A DNA stretch of 64,000 nucleotides from Micromonospora rifamycinica. GTDB taxonomy: Bacteria; Actinomycetota; Actinomycetes; Mycobacteriales; Micromonosporaceae. The stretch spans positions 2,356,001 through 2,420,000 of the forward strand of contig NZ_LT607752.1 in NCBI RefSeq assembly GCF_900090265.1. The letters are read 5' to 3'. Below, piece by piece: positions 8,118 to 17,800 of the stretch (positions are counted from its first letter, which is position 1; the number at the start of each line of letters is the position of its first letter). The notes beneath the pieces were generated by a model. That model was not told the DNA's origin, searched no databases, and saw only the letters and a list, made by a program, of their open reading frames with translations. Position numbers and translations under genes: made by a program.

Positions 8118-9776
8118 ATGCTCAGACGGAGAGTCGCCCTGCTGTCCCCGGTACTGCTCGCGGCGACCCTGGGCACCGCGGTGGTCACCGGCACCGTGCT
8201 GCTCGGCAGCGCCCCACCCGCGCAGGCGCTGGAGAACGGCCTGGCCCGCACCCCGCAGATGGGCTGGAACGACTGGAACTCGTTCGGCTGCAACGTCAAC
8301 GAGACGCTGATCCGGCAGACCGCCGACACACTGGTCTCCAGCGGGATGGCCGCCGCCGGCTACGAGTACGTCAACATCGACGACTGCTGGTCGACCAAGC
8401 AGCGCAACGCCAGCGGCGACCTGGTCGCCGACCCGGCGAAGTTCCCCAGCGGCATGAAGGCGCTCGCCGACTACGTCCACGGCAAGGGCCTCAAGCTGGG
8501 CATCTACTCGTCGGCCGGGACGACCACCTGCGCCGGCTACCCGGCCAGCATCAACTACGAGCAGCGCGACGCCAACCTCTGGGCGTCCTGGGGCGTCGAC
8601 TACCTCAAGTACGACAACTGCGGTGACCACCTCGGTCGCAGCGGGCAACAGCGCTACACCGCGATGCGGGACGCCCTGGCGGCCACCGGCCGCAACATCC
8701 TCTACAGCCTGTGTAACTGGGGCCAGGAGAGCGTCTGGACCTGGGGCGCGGCGGTGGGCAACTCCTGGCGCAACACCGGGGACATCGGCGGCAACTGGAA
8801 CTCCATCATGGGCATCCTCGACCAGCAGGTCGGCAAGGACTCGTACGCCCGACCCGGCGCGTGGAACGACCCGGACATGCTGGAGGTCGGCAACGGCCCC
8901 ACCGAGACCGAGTCCCGCGCCCACTTCAGCCTCTGGGCGCTGCTGAACGCCCCGCTGCTGGCCGGCAACGACCTGCGCACCATGTCGGCGGCCACCCGGA
9001 CCATCCTGACCAACACCGAGGTCATCGCGGTCAACCAGGACTGGGGTGGCCGGCAGGGCTACAAGATCAGCGACAGCGGTGACCTGGAGGTCTGGCGCAA
9101 GCCGATGTCCTCGGGCGGGGTGGCCACGGTGCTGCTCAACCGGGGTGGCGGCACGGCCACCGTCTCCACCACGGCCAGCGCGCTCGGCCTCGGCAGCGCC
9201 TCGTCGTACGCGGTACGGGACCTGTGGGCGCACAGCACCGCGACGTCGACCGGCACGATCAGCGCCTCGGTGCCGGCGCACGGCGCGGCGATGTTCCTGG
9301 TGACCGGCGGCGGCACTCCCCCGCCGACCACCCCACCCCCGACGACGCCGCCCCCGACCACCCCACCGCCGACCACTCCCCCGCCGAGCACGACGACCGC
9401 GGTCCGCAACGTCTCCGCCGGCCGGTGCCTGGACGTCAACGGCGCGACGCAGACCAACGGCGCCGCGGCCATCGTCTGGGACTGTCACGGCCAGGCCAAC
9501 CAGTCGTGGACCTCGACCAGCAGCCAGGAGCTGCGGGTCTACGGCACCAAGTGTCTGGACGTCAACAACGCCGGCACCGCCAACGGCACCTCGGTGATCA
9601 TCTGGGACTGCAACGGCCAGTCCAACCAGAAATGGCGCTTCAACGCCGACGGGACCGTCACCGCGGTCGGCTCGGGCCGCTGCCTGGACCTGGTGGGCAA
9701 CGGCACGGCCAACGGCACCCGTACCCAGATCTGGGACTGCAACGGCGCCGCCGGTCAACGGTGGAGCCGCGGCTGA
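8118..9776 (+). CDS. secreted alpha-galactosidase (GH27) with ricin-type carbohydrate-binding domain
   Basis: Extracellular enzyme that removes alpha-1,6-galactose from plant oligosaccharides or galactomannan. A Sec signal peptide ends at PAQA-LENG (about residue 38). The GH27 barrel starts TPQMGWNDWNSFGC; the nucleophile is D166 in YLKYDNC and the acid/base is D222 in WRNTGDIGG. An antiparallel domain follows, then a Pro-Thr linker (TPPPTTPPP repeats, about 398-425), then a CBM13 beta-trefoil with three Q-x-W repeats (NQSW, NQKW, GQRW). ATG at 8118 follows GAGGAG. Total 552 residues, a usual length for this architecture. Confidence 0.95.
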   Translation: MLRRRVALLSPVLLAATLGTAVVTGTVLLGSAPPAQALENGLARTPQMGWNDWNSFGCNVNETLIRQTADTLVSSGMAAAGYEYVNIDDCWSTKQRNASGDLVADPAKFPSGMKALADYVHGKGLKLGIYSSAGTTTCAGYPASINYEQRDANLWASWGVDYLKYDNCGDHLGRSGQQRYTAMRDALAATGRNILYSLCNWGQESVWTWGAAVGNSWRNTGDIGGNWNSIMGILDQQVGKDSYARPGAWNDPDMLEVGNGPTETESRAHFSLWALLNAPLLAGNDLRTMSAATRTILTNTEVIAVNQDWGGRQGYKISDSGDLEVWRKPMSSGGVATVLLNRGGGTATVSTTASALGLGSASSYAVRDLWAHSTATSTGTISASVPAHGAAMFLVTGGGTPPPTTPPPTTPPPTTPPPTTPPPSTTTAVRNVSAGRCLDVNGATQTNGAAAIVWDCHGQANQSWTSTSSQELRVYGTKCLDVNNAGTANGTSVIIWDCNGQSNQKWRFNADGTVTAVGSGRCLDLVGNGTANGTRTQIWDCNGAAGQRWSRG

Positions 9777-9835
9777 CCCGTAGCGTGCCGCCGACACCCG
9801 CCACCACCGGCCCGACGAGCGGGCACAGCGCATCT

Positions 9836-9879
9836 CGGCGACGCGCCGCCGCGGTCACGACCCGCGCGGCGCGTCGCCG
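9836..9879. terminator. bidirectional terminator hairpin
   Basis: A perfect 14-base stem (9836-9849 with 9866-9879) and a 16-base loop lie between the convergent alpha-galactosidase gene and the minus-strand gene ending at 9960. Confidence 0.75.
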
Positions 9880-9959
9880 CTACGGTCCGGCGGACGGGCC
9901 TGCCCCGGGGCGGACCCCACCCCCGGACGGCATCGGAGGCGGGGCCGGACCCACCTGCG

Positions 9960-10463
9960 TCAGCCGCGTCCGGTGATCTCCACGGTCGCGCGGGCGAGCG
10001 TCCGGCCCGTCCCGTCCAGCACGGTCAGCCGGACCCGCCCGTCGGCGACGTCGACAGCGGTGGCGGCGACCAGGAACCGCTGGGCGTGGACGTCCGCCCG
10101 GACAGACGACGACCCGACCAGGACCGTCCGCGCCTCCCGAAGGGGCAGGTAGCCCAGCAGACCACCCAGGATCTCGCTGATCGCGTACTCCGGTCCGCCG
10201 CCGCTGGTGCCGACCGCCGCCGTGGAACGCCCGGCGTCGAGACTCTCCACGTAGCTACCCGACGGTCCGGCCCAGAGCCGCAGCGTACGACCATCGTCCA
10301 GGGTGACCCTCTCGGCGTCGACATAGCCGGAGGGCGGCTGCCAGCCACCTGCGGACTCCGCCGGTGGGTCCGGGGCGATGACGACGACCGCCGCGATCGT
10401 CAGGGACACCGCCGCGAGCCCGACGAGACTGCGCAGTGGCGAGCGGGGCGGGGCGGCGGTCAT
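9960..10463 (-). CDS. hypothetical membrane-anchored protein
   Basis: A 167-residue protein with one N-terminal hydrophobic segment (SLVGLAAVSLTIAAVVVIA), probably an uncleaved anchor or signal. The outer part is beta-rich (RVTLDDGRTLRLWAGPSGSYVES, YLPLREARTVLVGSSSVRAD). I do not recognise a family. The ATG at 10463 overlaps the stop of the upstream epimerase-like gene (ATGA), so the two are co-translated. No catalytic motif is visible. Confidence 0.65.
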   Translation of the reverse strand: MTAAPPRSPLRSLVGLAAVSLTIAAVVVIAPDPPAESAGGWQPPSGYVDAERVTLDDGRTLRLWAGPSGSYVESLDAGRSTAAVGTSGGGPEYAISEILGGLLGYLPLREARTVLVGSSSVRADVHAQRFLVAATAVDVADGRVRLTVLDGTGRTLARATVEITGRG

Positions 10464-11398
10464 GCGGGGGTTCCGCCGGCCGACGGTACGGGCTCGGCGA
10501 AGGTGTCGCGCAGCGCCGGGTCCAGGGACCGGCCGGTGGTCGGGGTGAGGAACAGCTCGGCGAGCAGGAGGTCGGCGAGGTGGGCGGGGTTGATCCCGGC
10601 CTCCCGGCCCGCGAGAGCGTGCAGCAGACCGCCGCAGCGCAGCGGGGCCCGTACCGCCGCGGCGGGCAGCCGACCGACCCGGCGCGGACGGCCGACCGAC
10701 CCCGCGATCCGGGTCATCATCTCCGCCCAGCTCAGGTTCTCGTCGGCGACCGGAACGTCCCCACCACGGGCCTGTTCGAGCGCGTCGGCCGTGATGTCGG
10801 CGACGCTGTCCACCGAGGCGGTGGCGGTCCCGCCGACGGGGACGACCAGGGGTGCCCGGGACCGCGCCCACCGGTCCAGCGGACCGGCCCAGTTGGGCAG
10901 CCGGTCGCCGGCCCGGCCGAAGACGAACGGTAGCTCCAGCACGGCGACCGGCAGCCCCGGGCCGGCGGCGGCCCGCCCCTCCCCGGCCTGATCCCGCCGG
11001 CACCTGACGTACGCGTGGTGTGCCGTGAGTCGCCACTGTGGATGCAGCCGGTCGAAGTGGGTGTAGTACGAGCCCATGACGACCCCCCGGGTGAGCCCCT
11101 CGTGACGGGCGGCGGTGAACAGGCGCACCACCGGCTCGACGAGTTCCCGGCGCAGGGCCGGGTAGGCCGGCCTGGGCAACACCCGCTGTTCGTCCGCCCG
11201 GGTGGCCAGGACCACACCGTCGTGGCCGGCGAGCAGCGGCCGGAGGTCGTCGATCGCGGCGGACTCCAGGTCGAGCAGGTGGTCGACGCCCGGCCGGGCG
11301 GTACGGGCGACCGAGGTCACCGCGTGCCCCCGCCCGCGCAGCACGTCGACCACCCGGGTACCGATCAGACCGCTGCCGCCCACCACGAGAATCCGCAC
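10460..11398 (-). CDS. NAD(P)-binding epimerase-like protein (extended SDR)
   Basis: A 312-residue Rossmann-fold protein. The nucleotide-binding motif GGSGLIGTRVVDVLRGRGH opens the protein, and SYYTHFDRLHPQW sits where extended SDRs place their catalytic residues, but a canonical YxxxK is not evident. It resembles NAD-dependent epimerase/dehydratase relatives; the substrate is unknown. GTG at 11398 is chosen because it directly starts the first beta strand (VRILVVGG); the upstream in-frame start adds only low-complexity residues, and neither has a strong ribosome site. It is coupled to the small membrane protein gene after it. Confidence 0.75.
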   Translation of the reverse strand: MRILVVGGSGLIGTRVVDVLRGRGHAVTSVARTARPGVDHLLDLESAAIDDLRPLLAGHDGVVLATRADEQRVLPRPAYPALRRELVEPVVRLFTAARHEGLTRGVVMGSYYTHFDRLHPQWRLTAHHAYVRCRRDQAGEGRAAAGPGLPVAVLELPFVFGRAGDRLPNWAGPLDRWARSRAPLVVPVGGTATASVDSVADITADALEQARGGDVPVADENLSWAEMMTRIAGSVGRPRRVGRLPAAAVRAPLRCGGLLHALAGREAGINPAHLADLLLAELFLTPTTGRSLDPALRDTFAEPVPSAGGTPA

Positions 11399-11509
11399 GG
11401 CCCATCGTCCACTGCGGACCGGTCGGCTTGTCAAGCCGTACTCCCCCGGACCGGTGGGTGGGTCACCTGTGGCGGGGCGGCACCGGCCACGTGCCCCCCG
11501 TCCGGGTCC

Positions 11510-14500
11510 TCAGCGGCGACGTTCCGGCCGGCACCCGCCCGCAGCCGGTCGTCGCCGCCTCGCGGGTCGGGTCGGCAGCTCGGCGAGGAACCGCTCGGCC
11601 CGGCGGGTGTGCAGGAAGGCCCCCCGGTCGGCGGAGACCGCCCGCGCCCGCTCGGCGGCGGCCCGGACGACCTCGACCGGCTCGCCCCGCGCCTGGAGGA
11701 GCCGGGCCCGCAGCAGGAGCAGCAGCCCCTCCGGGTGGCGCTGGCCGCACGACTCCAGATAGAAGTCGGCCCGGTCGAGTGCGGTCGCGGCGGCCTCGAC
11801 CGCGCCGGCGGCGATGAGCATCTCGGCGAGGAGCCCGTGCCAGGCGGCGACGTCCGAGCGGGGCGGGTCGAGCAGGTGCGCGGCGATGAGCCGACGCACC
11901 TGCTCCGCGTTGCCCACCGGATCCCGGCCGGTCACCGCCAGCGCCCAGCAGCGGGCCAGCCGCTGGTAGGTGCCGAGGAAGACGAAGGAGAAACCGGGAT
12001 CCACAGCGATGCCCCGCCCGGAGGCGCGCAGCGCCAGCGCCGGATCACCGACGAGCACCGCGATCCGGGTGGCGGCGCACGCCCACACGGTGACCATGTA
12101 TGGGTCCTCCCCGGCCAGGTCTTCGAGCCCGTCGAGCAGGGTCCGCCCGTCCGCGACCTCACCGTGCAACGTGGTCACCTCGGCCAGCATCGCGGCCATC
12201 AGCAGCTGGAGGTCGTGCCGGACGGGGTCCTCGTCCCGACGGGGAATGTCGAAGATCATCTCCCGGGACCGGTCCAGCCAGCGCGCCGCCTCACCGATCT
12301 CCCCGTAGTCCCACTGTTGCAGGCCCCAGGCGTGCAGTCCGCACGCGAGCACCCACGGATCACCGGACTCCTCCCCCCGTCGCCGCAGCCGGCGGGCCAG
12401 CAGGGCGCTGCGGTCGAGATCGACCGCCTGGACCAGGGCGGCCCAGCGGGAGTAGAGGAAACTGGCCGCCTCCCGCTCCCGACCGAGGCCACGGGCCAGG
12501 TGCTCGGCCCGCTCCAACAGGTCGGTCACCGAGAAGCCGTACATCGACCGCATGCCGAGGACCGCGGTGAGCTGGGCCAGCGCGGACAGCTCCCCCTCGG
12601 CGAGGCCTGCGGCCCGGGCCACCTGCACGGCCGCGCGCAGGTGGCGCTCGGCGACGTCGAGCGCCGACTTGCCCGCCGCGTGCCGGCCCGCGTCGACCAA
12701 CGCCCGGACGGTCCGGGCCGGCTCGGCGAGCAGCCCGGCGGACCACAGGTGGTGCCCGAGACGTTCGGCCACCGTCTCGGCCTCCGGACCGCCCCGATCA
12801 GGCCGTACCCGGGTCGTTCCGGGGGGCGTTCGTTCGAGCGCGTCGGCGATCCGCAGGTGCAGCTGGCCGAGCTGCGTCGGCCGGGTCGTCACGGTCACCG
12901 CCTCGCGGACCAGATCGTGGGCGAACCGCAGCGAGAAGGGGTCGCCCGGCCGGCTCTCCAGCATGCCGAGCGCCAGTACGGGTTCCAGCCGTTCGAGGCA
13001 GCTGTCGAGGTCGAGACCGGCGGCGCGGGCGAGCAGCCCGAGTTCCACCTCCCGGCCGATCAGCGCGGCGATCCGGAGCAGGTCACGGGTGTCGGCGTCC
13101 AGCCCGGACATCCGGTCGACGACCACGTCCCGCACGGTCGCCGGCACGCCGGCCCGCCCCCGGGGCCGGTCGGCGAGCAGCCGGGACAGTTCCCGGACGA
13201 AGAACGGGTTTCCGCCGGTGCGGCTGAGGATGCCGCGGGTCGCGTCGGCGGTGGGAGCCGCGCCGGTCTCCCGGCGGACGAGTTCGGCCACCTCGGCCTC
13301 GTCCAGGTTGCCGAGCTGGATCCGCTGGTGGCCGGGGAGCCGGCTGACCGTGGCGAGCATCCGGGACAGCGCGGAACCCGGGGTCGGGGCGCGGTCGCGC
13401 AGCGCGCCGATCAGGGCGGTGCCGCCGGGCAGGCGGGTCGCCAGGTGACCGACCAGGTGCAGCGACGCGCTGTCGCCCCAGTGCAGGTCGTCGAGCGCGA
13501 GCACCGTGGGCCGCCGCGCCGAGGCCGCGGCGACGATCGCGACGACCTGCTCGAAGAGCCGGAACGGGAAACCGTTGTCGGGCAGCACCGGCGCGGCGAG
13601 GACGTCCGGACGCGGTTCCAGGAGGCTGCCCAGCTCCCGACCGACCGGAACGTCCCGCTGCGCGGCCGGCAGACCGTCGAGGATCCCCCGGATGGCCTGG
13701 ACCCAGGGCCACATCGAGGGGGTGCCGCCGCCGTCGAGGCAGTGCCCCCACACGACGAGCGCGCCGCGCTGTTCCGCCTCGGCGGTGGCCTCCCTGAGCA
13801 GTCGGGTCTTGCCGACCCCGGACTCGCCCTGCACGATCACCAGCCCGGTGCCCCCGGCGAAGGCGGCGGCGGTCGCGTGCCGGAGCGCGGCGAGTTCGCC
13901 GACCCGGCCGACCAGGCCGCCGCCCGTCGGGGTCCGTGGCGTGGGCGGCGTCGACGCCCCGCCGCGCACCCGGTGGTACGCCTGCCACAGGGCCGGGCCG
14001 GGATCGACCCCCAGTTGCTCGGCGAGGTCGGCCCGGACGGCCCGGAACACGGTCAGCGCCTGCGCCTGCTGGCCGGCGGCGGCCAGCGCGGTGACCAGCG
14101 CCGCCTGCACCGGCTCGTGCAGGGGTGCCATCGTGGCGGCCAGGCGTAGCGGAGCCAGCACCTGGTGCGGTTGCCCCGCCGCGACGGCCAACCCGGCGGC
14201 GGCGACGGCGGCGGCGAAGAACTCCCCGTCCAGGGCGGAGAAGAGGGCGACGGCGCCCGGCCGGTGCGGGTGGCCGTCACCGGCCGGGCCGCGCCACAGC
14301 GCGAGCGCCCGGACGTACGCGTCGAGGGCGGCCCCGTCGCCGCCCTGGGCCAGGTGGACGGCGGCGGCCCCGACGTGCTCCCGGAAGGCCATCAGGTCGA
14401 GCGTCTCCGCCGAGGCGGACAGCCGGTAGCCGGTCGGGTGCCGGAGCAGGTAGGAGCCGGCCGCGCGGGGCGGCAGCCCGGGTTCCAACAGCCGGCGCAG

Positions 14501-14758
14501 CACGCCCACGTACTTGTGGATGACGTTGACCGCGCTCACCGGGGCGTCGTCGCCCCAGACGAGGTCGATCAGCTCGGCGGTGCTGACCGGTCCCCCGGCG
14601 CGGGCCAGCAGCAGGACGAGCAGGTAGGCCCGCTGGCGGGGCCCGGGGTCCAGCTCGACGCCGCCCCGCCGGACACGGAGCGGGCCGAGGATCTGGAGTC
14701 GCAGTGCGTCTTCCGGCCGTGTCCGGTGTCCGCTCTCCCCCGACCACAGCCCAGCCAC
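11510..14758 (-). CDS. AfsR/SARP-type transcriptional regulator with ATPase and TPR-like domains
   Basis: A 1082-residue regulator. Residues about 18-110 are an OmpR-like DNA-binding winged helix (LRLQILGPLRVRRGGVELDPG), followed by a bacterial transcriptional activation domain to about 270. An AAA-type ATPase follows with Walker A GESGVGKT at 311-318 and Walker B VLALDDLHWGD. The remaining 500 residues are helical repeats of the TPR kind; there is no LuxR-type C-terminal helix-turn-helix. Such proteins switch on specialised-metabolite or exoenzyme genes. It lies 94 bases downstream of the CdtB-fusion gene on the same strand, but its targets cannot be told from sequence. The GTG start is only weakly supported. 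Confidence 0.9.
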   Translation of the reverse strand: MAGLWSGESGHRTRPEDALRLQILGPLRVRRGGVELDPGPRQRAYLLVLLLARAGGPVSTAELIDLVWGDDAPVSAVNVIHKYVGVLRRLLEPGLPPRAAGSYLLRHPTGYRLSASAETLDLMAFREHVGAAAVHLAQGGDGAALDAYVRALALWRGPAGDGHPHRPGAVALFSALDGEFFAAAVAAAGLAVAAGQPHQVLAPLRLAATMAPLHEPVQAALVTALAAAGQQAQALTVFRAVRADLAEQLGVDPGPALWQAYHRVRGGASTPPTPRTPTGGGLVGRVGELAALRHATAAAFAGGTGLVIVQGESGVGKTRLLREATAEAEQRGALVVWGHCLDGGGTPSMWPWVQAIRGILDGLPAAQRDVPVGRELGSLLEPRPDVLAAPVLPDNGFPFRLFEQVVAIVAAASARRPTVLALDDLHWGDSASLHLVGHLATRLPGGTALIGALRDRAPTPGSALSRMLATVSRLPGHQRIQLGNLDEAEVAELVRRETGAAPTADATRGILSRTGGNPFFVRELSRLLADRPRGRAGVPATVRDVVVDRMSGLDADTRDLLRIAALIGREVELGLLARAAGLDLDSCLERLEPVLALGMLESRPGDPFSLRFAHDLVREAVTVTTRPTQLGQLHLRIADALERTPPGTTRVRPDRGGPEAETVAERLGHHLWSAGLLAEPARTVRALVDAGRHAAGKSALDVAERHLRAAVQVARAAGLAEGELSALAQLTAVLGMRSMYGFSVTDLLERAEHLARGLGREREAASFLYSRWAALVQAVDLDRSALLARRLRRRGEESGDPWVLACGLHAWGLQQWDYGEIGEAARWLDRSREMIFDIPRRDEDPVRHDLQLLMAAMLAEVTTLHGEVADGRTLLDGLEDLAGEDPYMVTVWACAATRIAVLVGDPALALRASGRGIAVDPGFSFVFLGTYQRLARCWALAVTGRDPVGNAEQVRRLIAAHLLDPPRSDVAAWHGLLAEMLIAAGAVEAAATALDRADFYLESCGQRHPEGLLLLLRARLLQARGEPVEVVRAAAERARAVSADRGAFLHTRRAERFLAELPTRPARRRRPAAGGCRPERRR

Positions 14759-14852
14759 GCCTCGGTAACCCCCGGCCGTCGGTGATATCGACGCCCTTCA
14801 GCTTACGCCGAAGCCCCGCAATACCGACCGGAGATGAGGGCGGGGCCGGGGC

Positions 14853-17800
14853 TCACCAGCGCCAGCCCTCCCGCCCGGTGTCCGGCACGGACTCCACGCT
14901 CAGGTGCGCGTGCAGGCCGTGGTCGGTCAGGTAGGTCTGGACGAGCTGACCCTGCACGACCGTGTTGTTGTAGATGGTCATCGAGGTGCTGTCCTGGTGG
15001 ACGCACCAGAGCTGGCCCTGGCTGTGCGGGTCGTAATCGTCCAGCACGACGTGCGCGCCGGGCACGGGCAGCCCCCCGTCCGGGGTGGACGTCAGGTACT
15101 CGTCGCCGTGGAGCAGATAGAAGCACCGGTCGGACCCGCGCTGCCCGGCCGGCACCGGCTGCCACTCCCGGCTGCCGGTGGTGGCGGGCAGCAGCTGCAC
15201 CGGTCGGCCCTCGACCCCGTCCGGGCCGGCCACCCCCAGCTCGGCCGCCGTGCCGGCGGGCGCGACCACGGGCAGGATGTCCCGGTGCAGTTCGAGGTCG
15301 GTCGACGACGAGAAGAACCAGCGCTGGTACGGCGAGTCCGTCGCGTCCCGGGCGGCCAGCAGGAAGTCGCCCGCCACGCTGGTGAGCGCCTGGCCGGTCA
15401 GGTAGTTGAGCAGGGTGTACGTGCCGTCGCCGTTGCTCACCGGCCGCCACAGCTGGGTCAACGACGGTGACCAGCCCAGTCCCGCGCGGGCGTCCGGGGC
15501 CGCGTCGGCCAGGCCCAGGTAGCGGTCGTCGGTCGAGTTGCCCTCCCGGACCCGTTGCAGGCGCAGGTAACCGGGGAACTCGTTGTCCCATTCCAGCCGC
15601 CACTGCTGTGCCCGCGACGGGTCGTACGCGGTGTCCACGACCAGCGGCCCGCCGTTGGGTTCGGCGTCGGCGACGGAGGTGGTGGCGGCGTTGCGCAGCA
15701 GTGCCCGGCCGGGCATCGTGGGGGTGGCCAGCGGCGGCACCTCCGCCGCGGCGCGCAGGTCGAACCCGTAGGTCACCGGGTGGTGGTCGGAGTTGGTGAT
15801 GGTCCGTTCCGTGTGCGCCTGGAAGAGCGTCGGTGCGCCGTTGCCGAAGTCGGTCACCGCGTAGTCCAGGGTGCTCGTCGGGCCCGTCGTCGGATGGGTG
15901 TTGGCGTCCGGGGCCATCACGGCGAACTGGTTGGCCGGTAGCGCATTGCGCAGGTTCTGCGGTTCCCGGTTGAAGTCGCCGAGCACCACCCACTCGTACG
16001 CACGACCGGTCGTCGGATCGAGGTTGTTCTGGAGGTACGTGCGGATGTTCGCCAGCGTGGTCGGCATGTCGTTGCCGTTGCCCGACCAGCCGTGCACGGT
16101 GAAGAAGAACGTCGCACCGATCCGTACGCCGAGCGCCGGCCGGGCGCCCGCCGCACCGGCGACCACGACGACCTGGTCGGCCCGCTGCGCGGTGGCGATG
16201 GCCAGGTTGACCCGGTTCGGGCCCTGCGTCGAGGTGTCAGTGTTCAACCAGTACAGGTGACGGGTGGGTTCACCGAGCAGGGTGCCCAGGTAGTACTCGT
16301 AGACCGGGGGGAAGACGCCGTTGTTGGCGAACACGTTCTGGGTGTAGCGCCCCCGTTCGTGCGCGCTGCCGGCCGGTGGTGACCCGGCCTCCTGGAGCGC
16401 CACCGCCAGCACCCCCGCGCTGAGGAACCCCAGCACGGTCGCGTACTTGTTCTCGTAGGTGCCGCCCGCGCTGGAGCCCGCGCCCTGCATGTTCCAGGTC
16501 ATCACCGTCTGCCGGTTCCCGGCACGCGGGTCGAGCTGGCCGACGTCGCGCAGGAACAGTGACGGCCACCGCTCGCCGGTCCGCACCGCGACACCCTGGC
16601 CGGCGTAGTTCACGGTCTCCCGGCCGGACCAGTCCTTGATCGGCGCACCGCCCTGGCTCAGCGGGGTGAACGCGCGCGGGTTCGCCGCGTCGGAGCCGAA
16701 CTGGTAGATCGCCTCCGACTCGCCGCTGTCGCTGGAGTACGGCTCGTAGGGCAGGTAGGGGCCACCGGCGACGGACTGTTTGATCATCGTGTTGCGGTGG
16801 AAGACGTTCTGCGGGCCGGACGCCCCGGACCACTTGATCGCCTTCGCCGCCGCCGCCCACCAGATCGGGAACCAGGTGCCGTCCTCCAGCTCGCCGCCCT
16901 CGCCGCCGCAGTTGGCGGTGCAACTGCCCGACCGGTGCTCGTACGGGACGCGGACGGTGTTGCCCTCGAACAGGTTGTAGCGTTCCCAGCCGCCGTGCAG
17001 GTTGAGGTCGGAATCCAGGTCGTTGCCGAACGCCACGTTGCCGCTGGCCGACCACTGGAAGGTGAAGTGCCGCAGGTTCCGGCTGGTGTTGTAGGCCCAC
17101 AGCGAGTCCCACACCCGGCTGCCGCGCAGGTAGCCGTTGCCGCCCTTGCCCTTGTTCCACGCCCCGTCGAACGTGTTGTGCTCGATCTGGAGGTTGCGGG
17201 CGACCTCGGTGACGATCGGGTGCGAGCCGGTCATCGACCCGGCCAGCCCGCGCGCCCAGCTGTTCGCGGCCCACTTGAACGCGATGCCGTGCATGGCGTA
17301 CTCGGGGGCCAGGTTGCCGTAGTTGTGCACCGCGTCGGTCGGGGTGGGGTGGTAGACGCCGCCGAGCAGCTTCGGCAGCCCCTCCATCTCCTGGGAGAAG
17401 GCGAAGTTCTCGAAGCCGACGCCCTCCACCGCGCGTAGCGGCGTGATCTTGCTGGTGTAGACGGTGCCGGCGATCGGCGCGGAGCCGTCCGAGGTGGAGT
17501 CGACCGGCACGTCGTACTCCAGCGGACGGTCCAGCGTGACGGTCTTCGCCGACGTGTTCACGGCGGTCGCCCGGAACATCTGCTGCCGCATGTGCAGGTT
17601 CTCGCGGGTGCCGGGGTCGTCCGGGGAGAGCCCCTGCTGCTCGTAGAAGCGCAGGCTGTTGGCGGCCCCGACCCAGACGTAGCCGCCGACCCGGAAGCCG
17701 TCCATCTTCGCCTTGCTGTCGAGGCGGATCACGTTCTGCCCGGCGCGGGCCGAGAAGCCCGGGTCGGCCGAGGCGGACCCCAGCTTCTGGCCGGACGCCC

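Noticed and set aside
11015..14149. 1044-residue plus-strand frame opposite the AfsR-type regulator
   Set aside because: Low-complexity product (Gly, Gln, Pro, Arg, Val); the minus strand shows clear Walker motifs and a DNA-binding domain.
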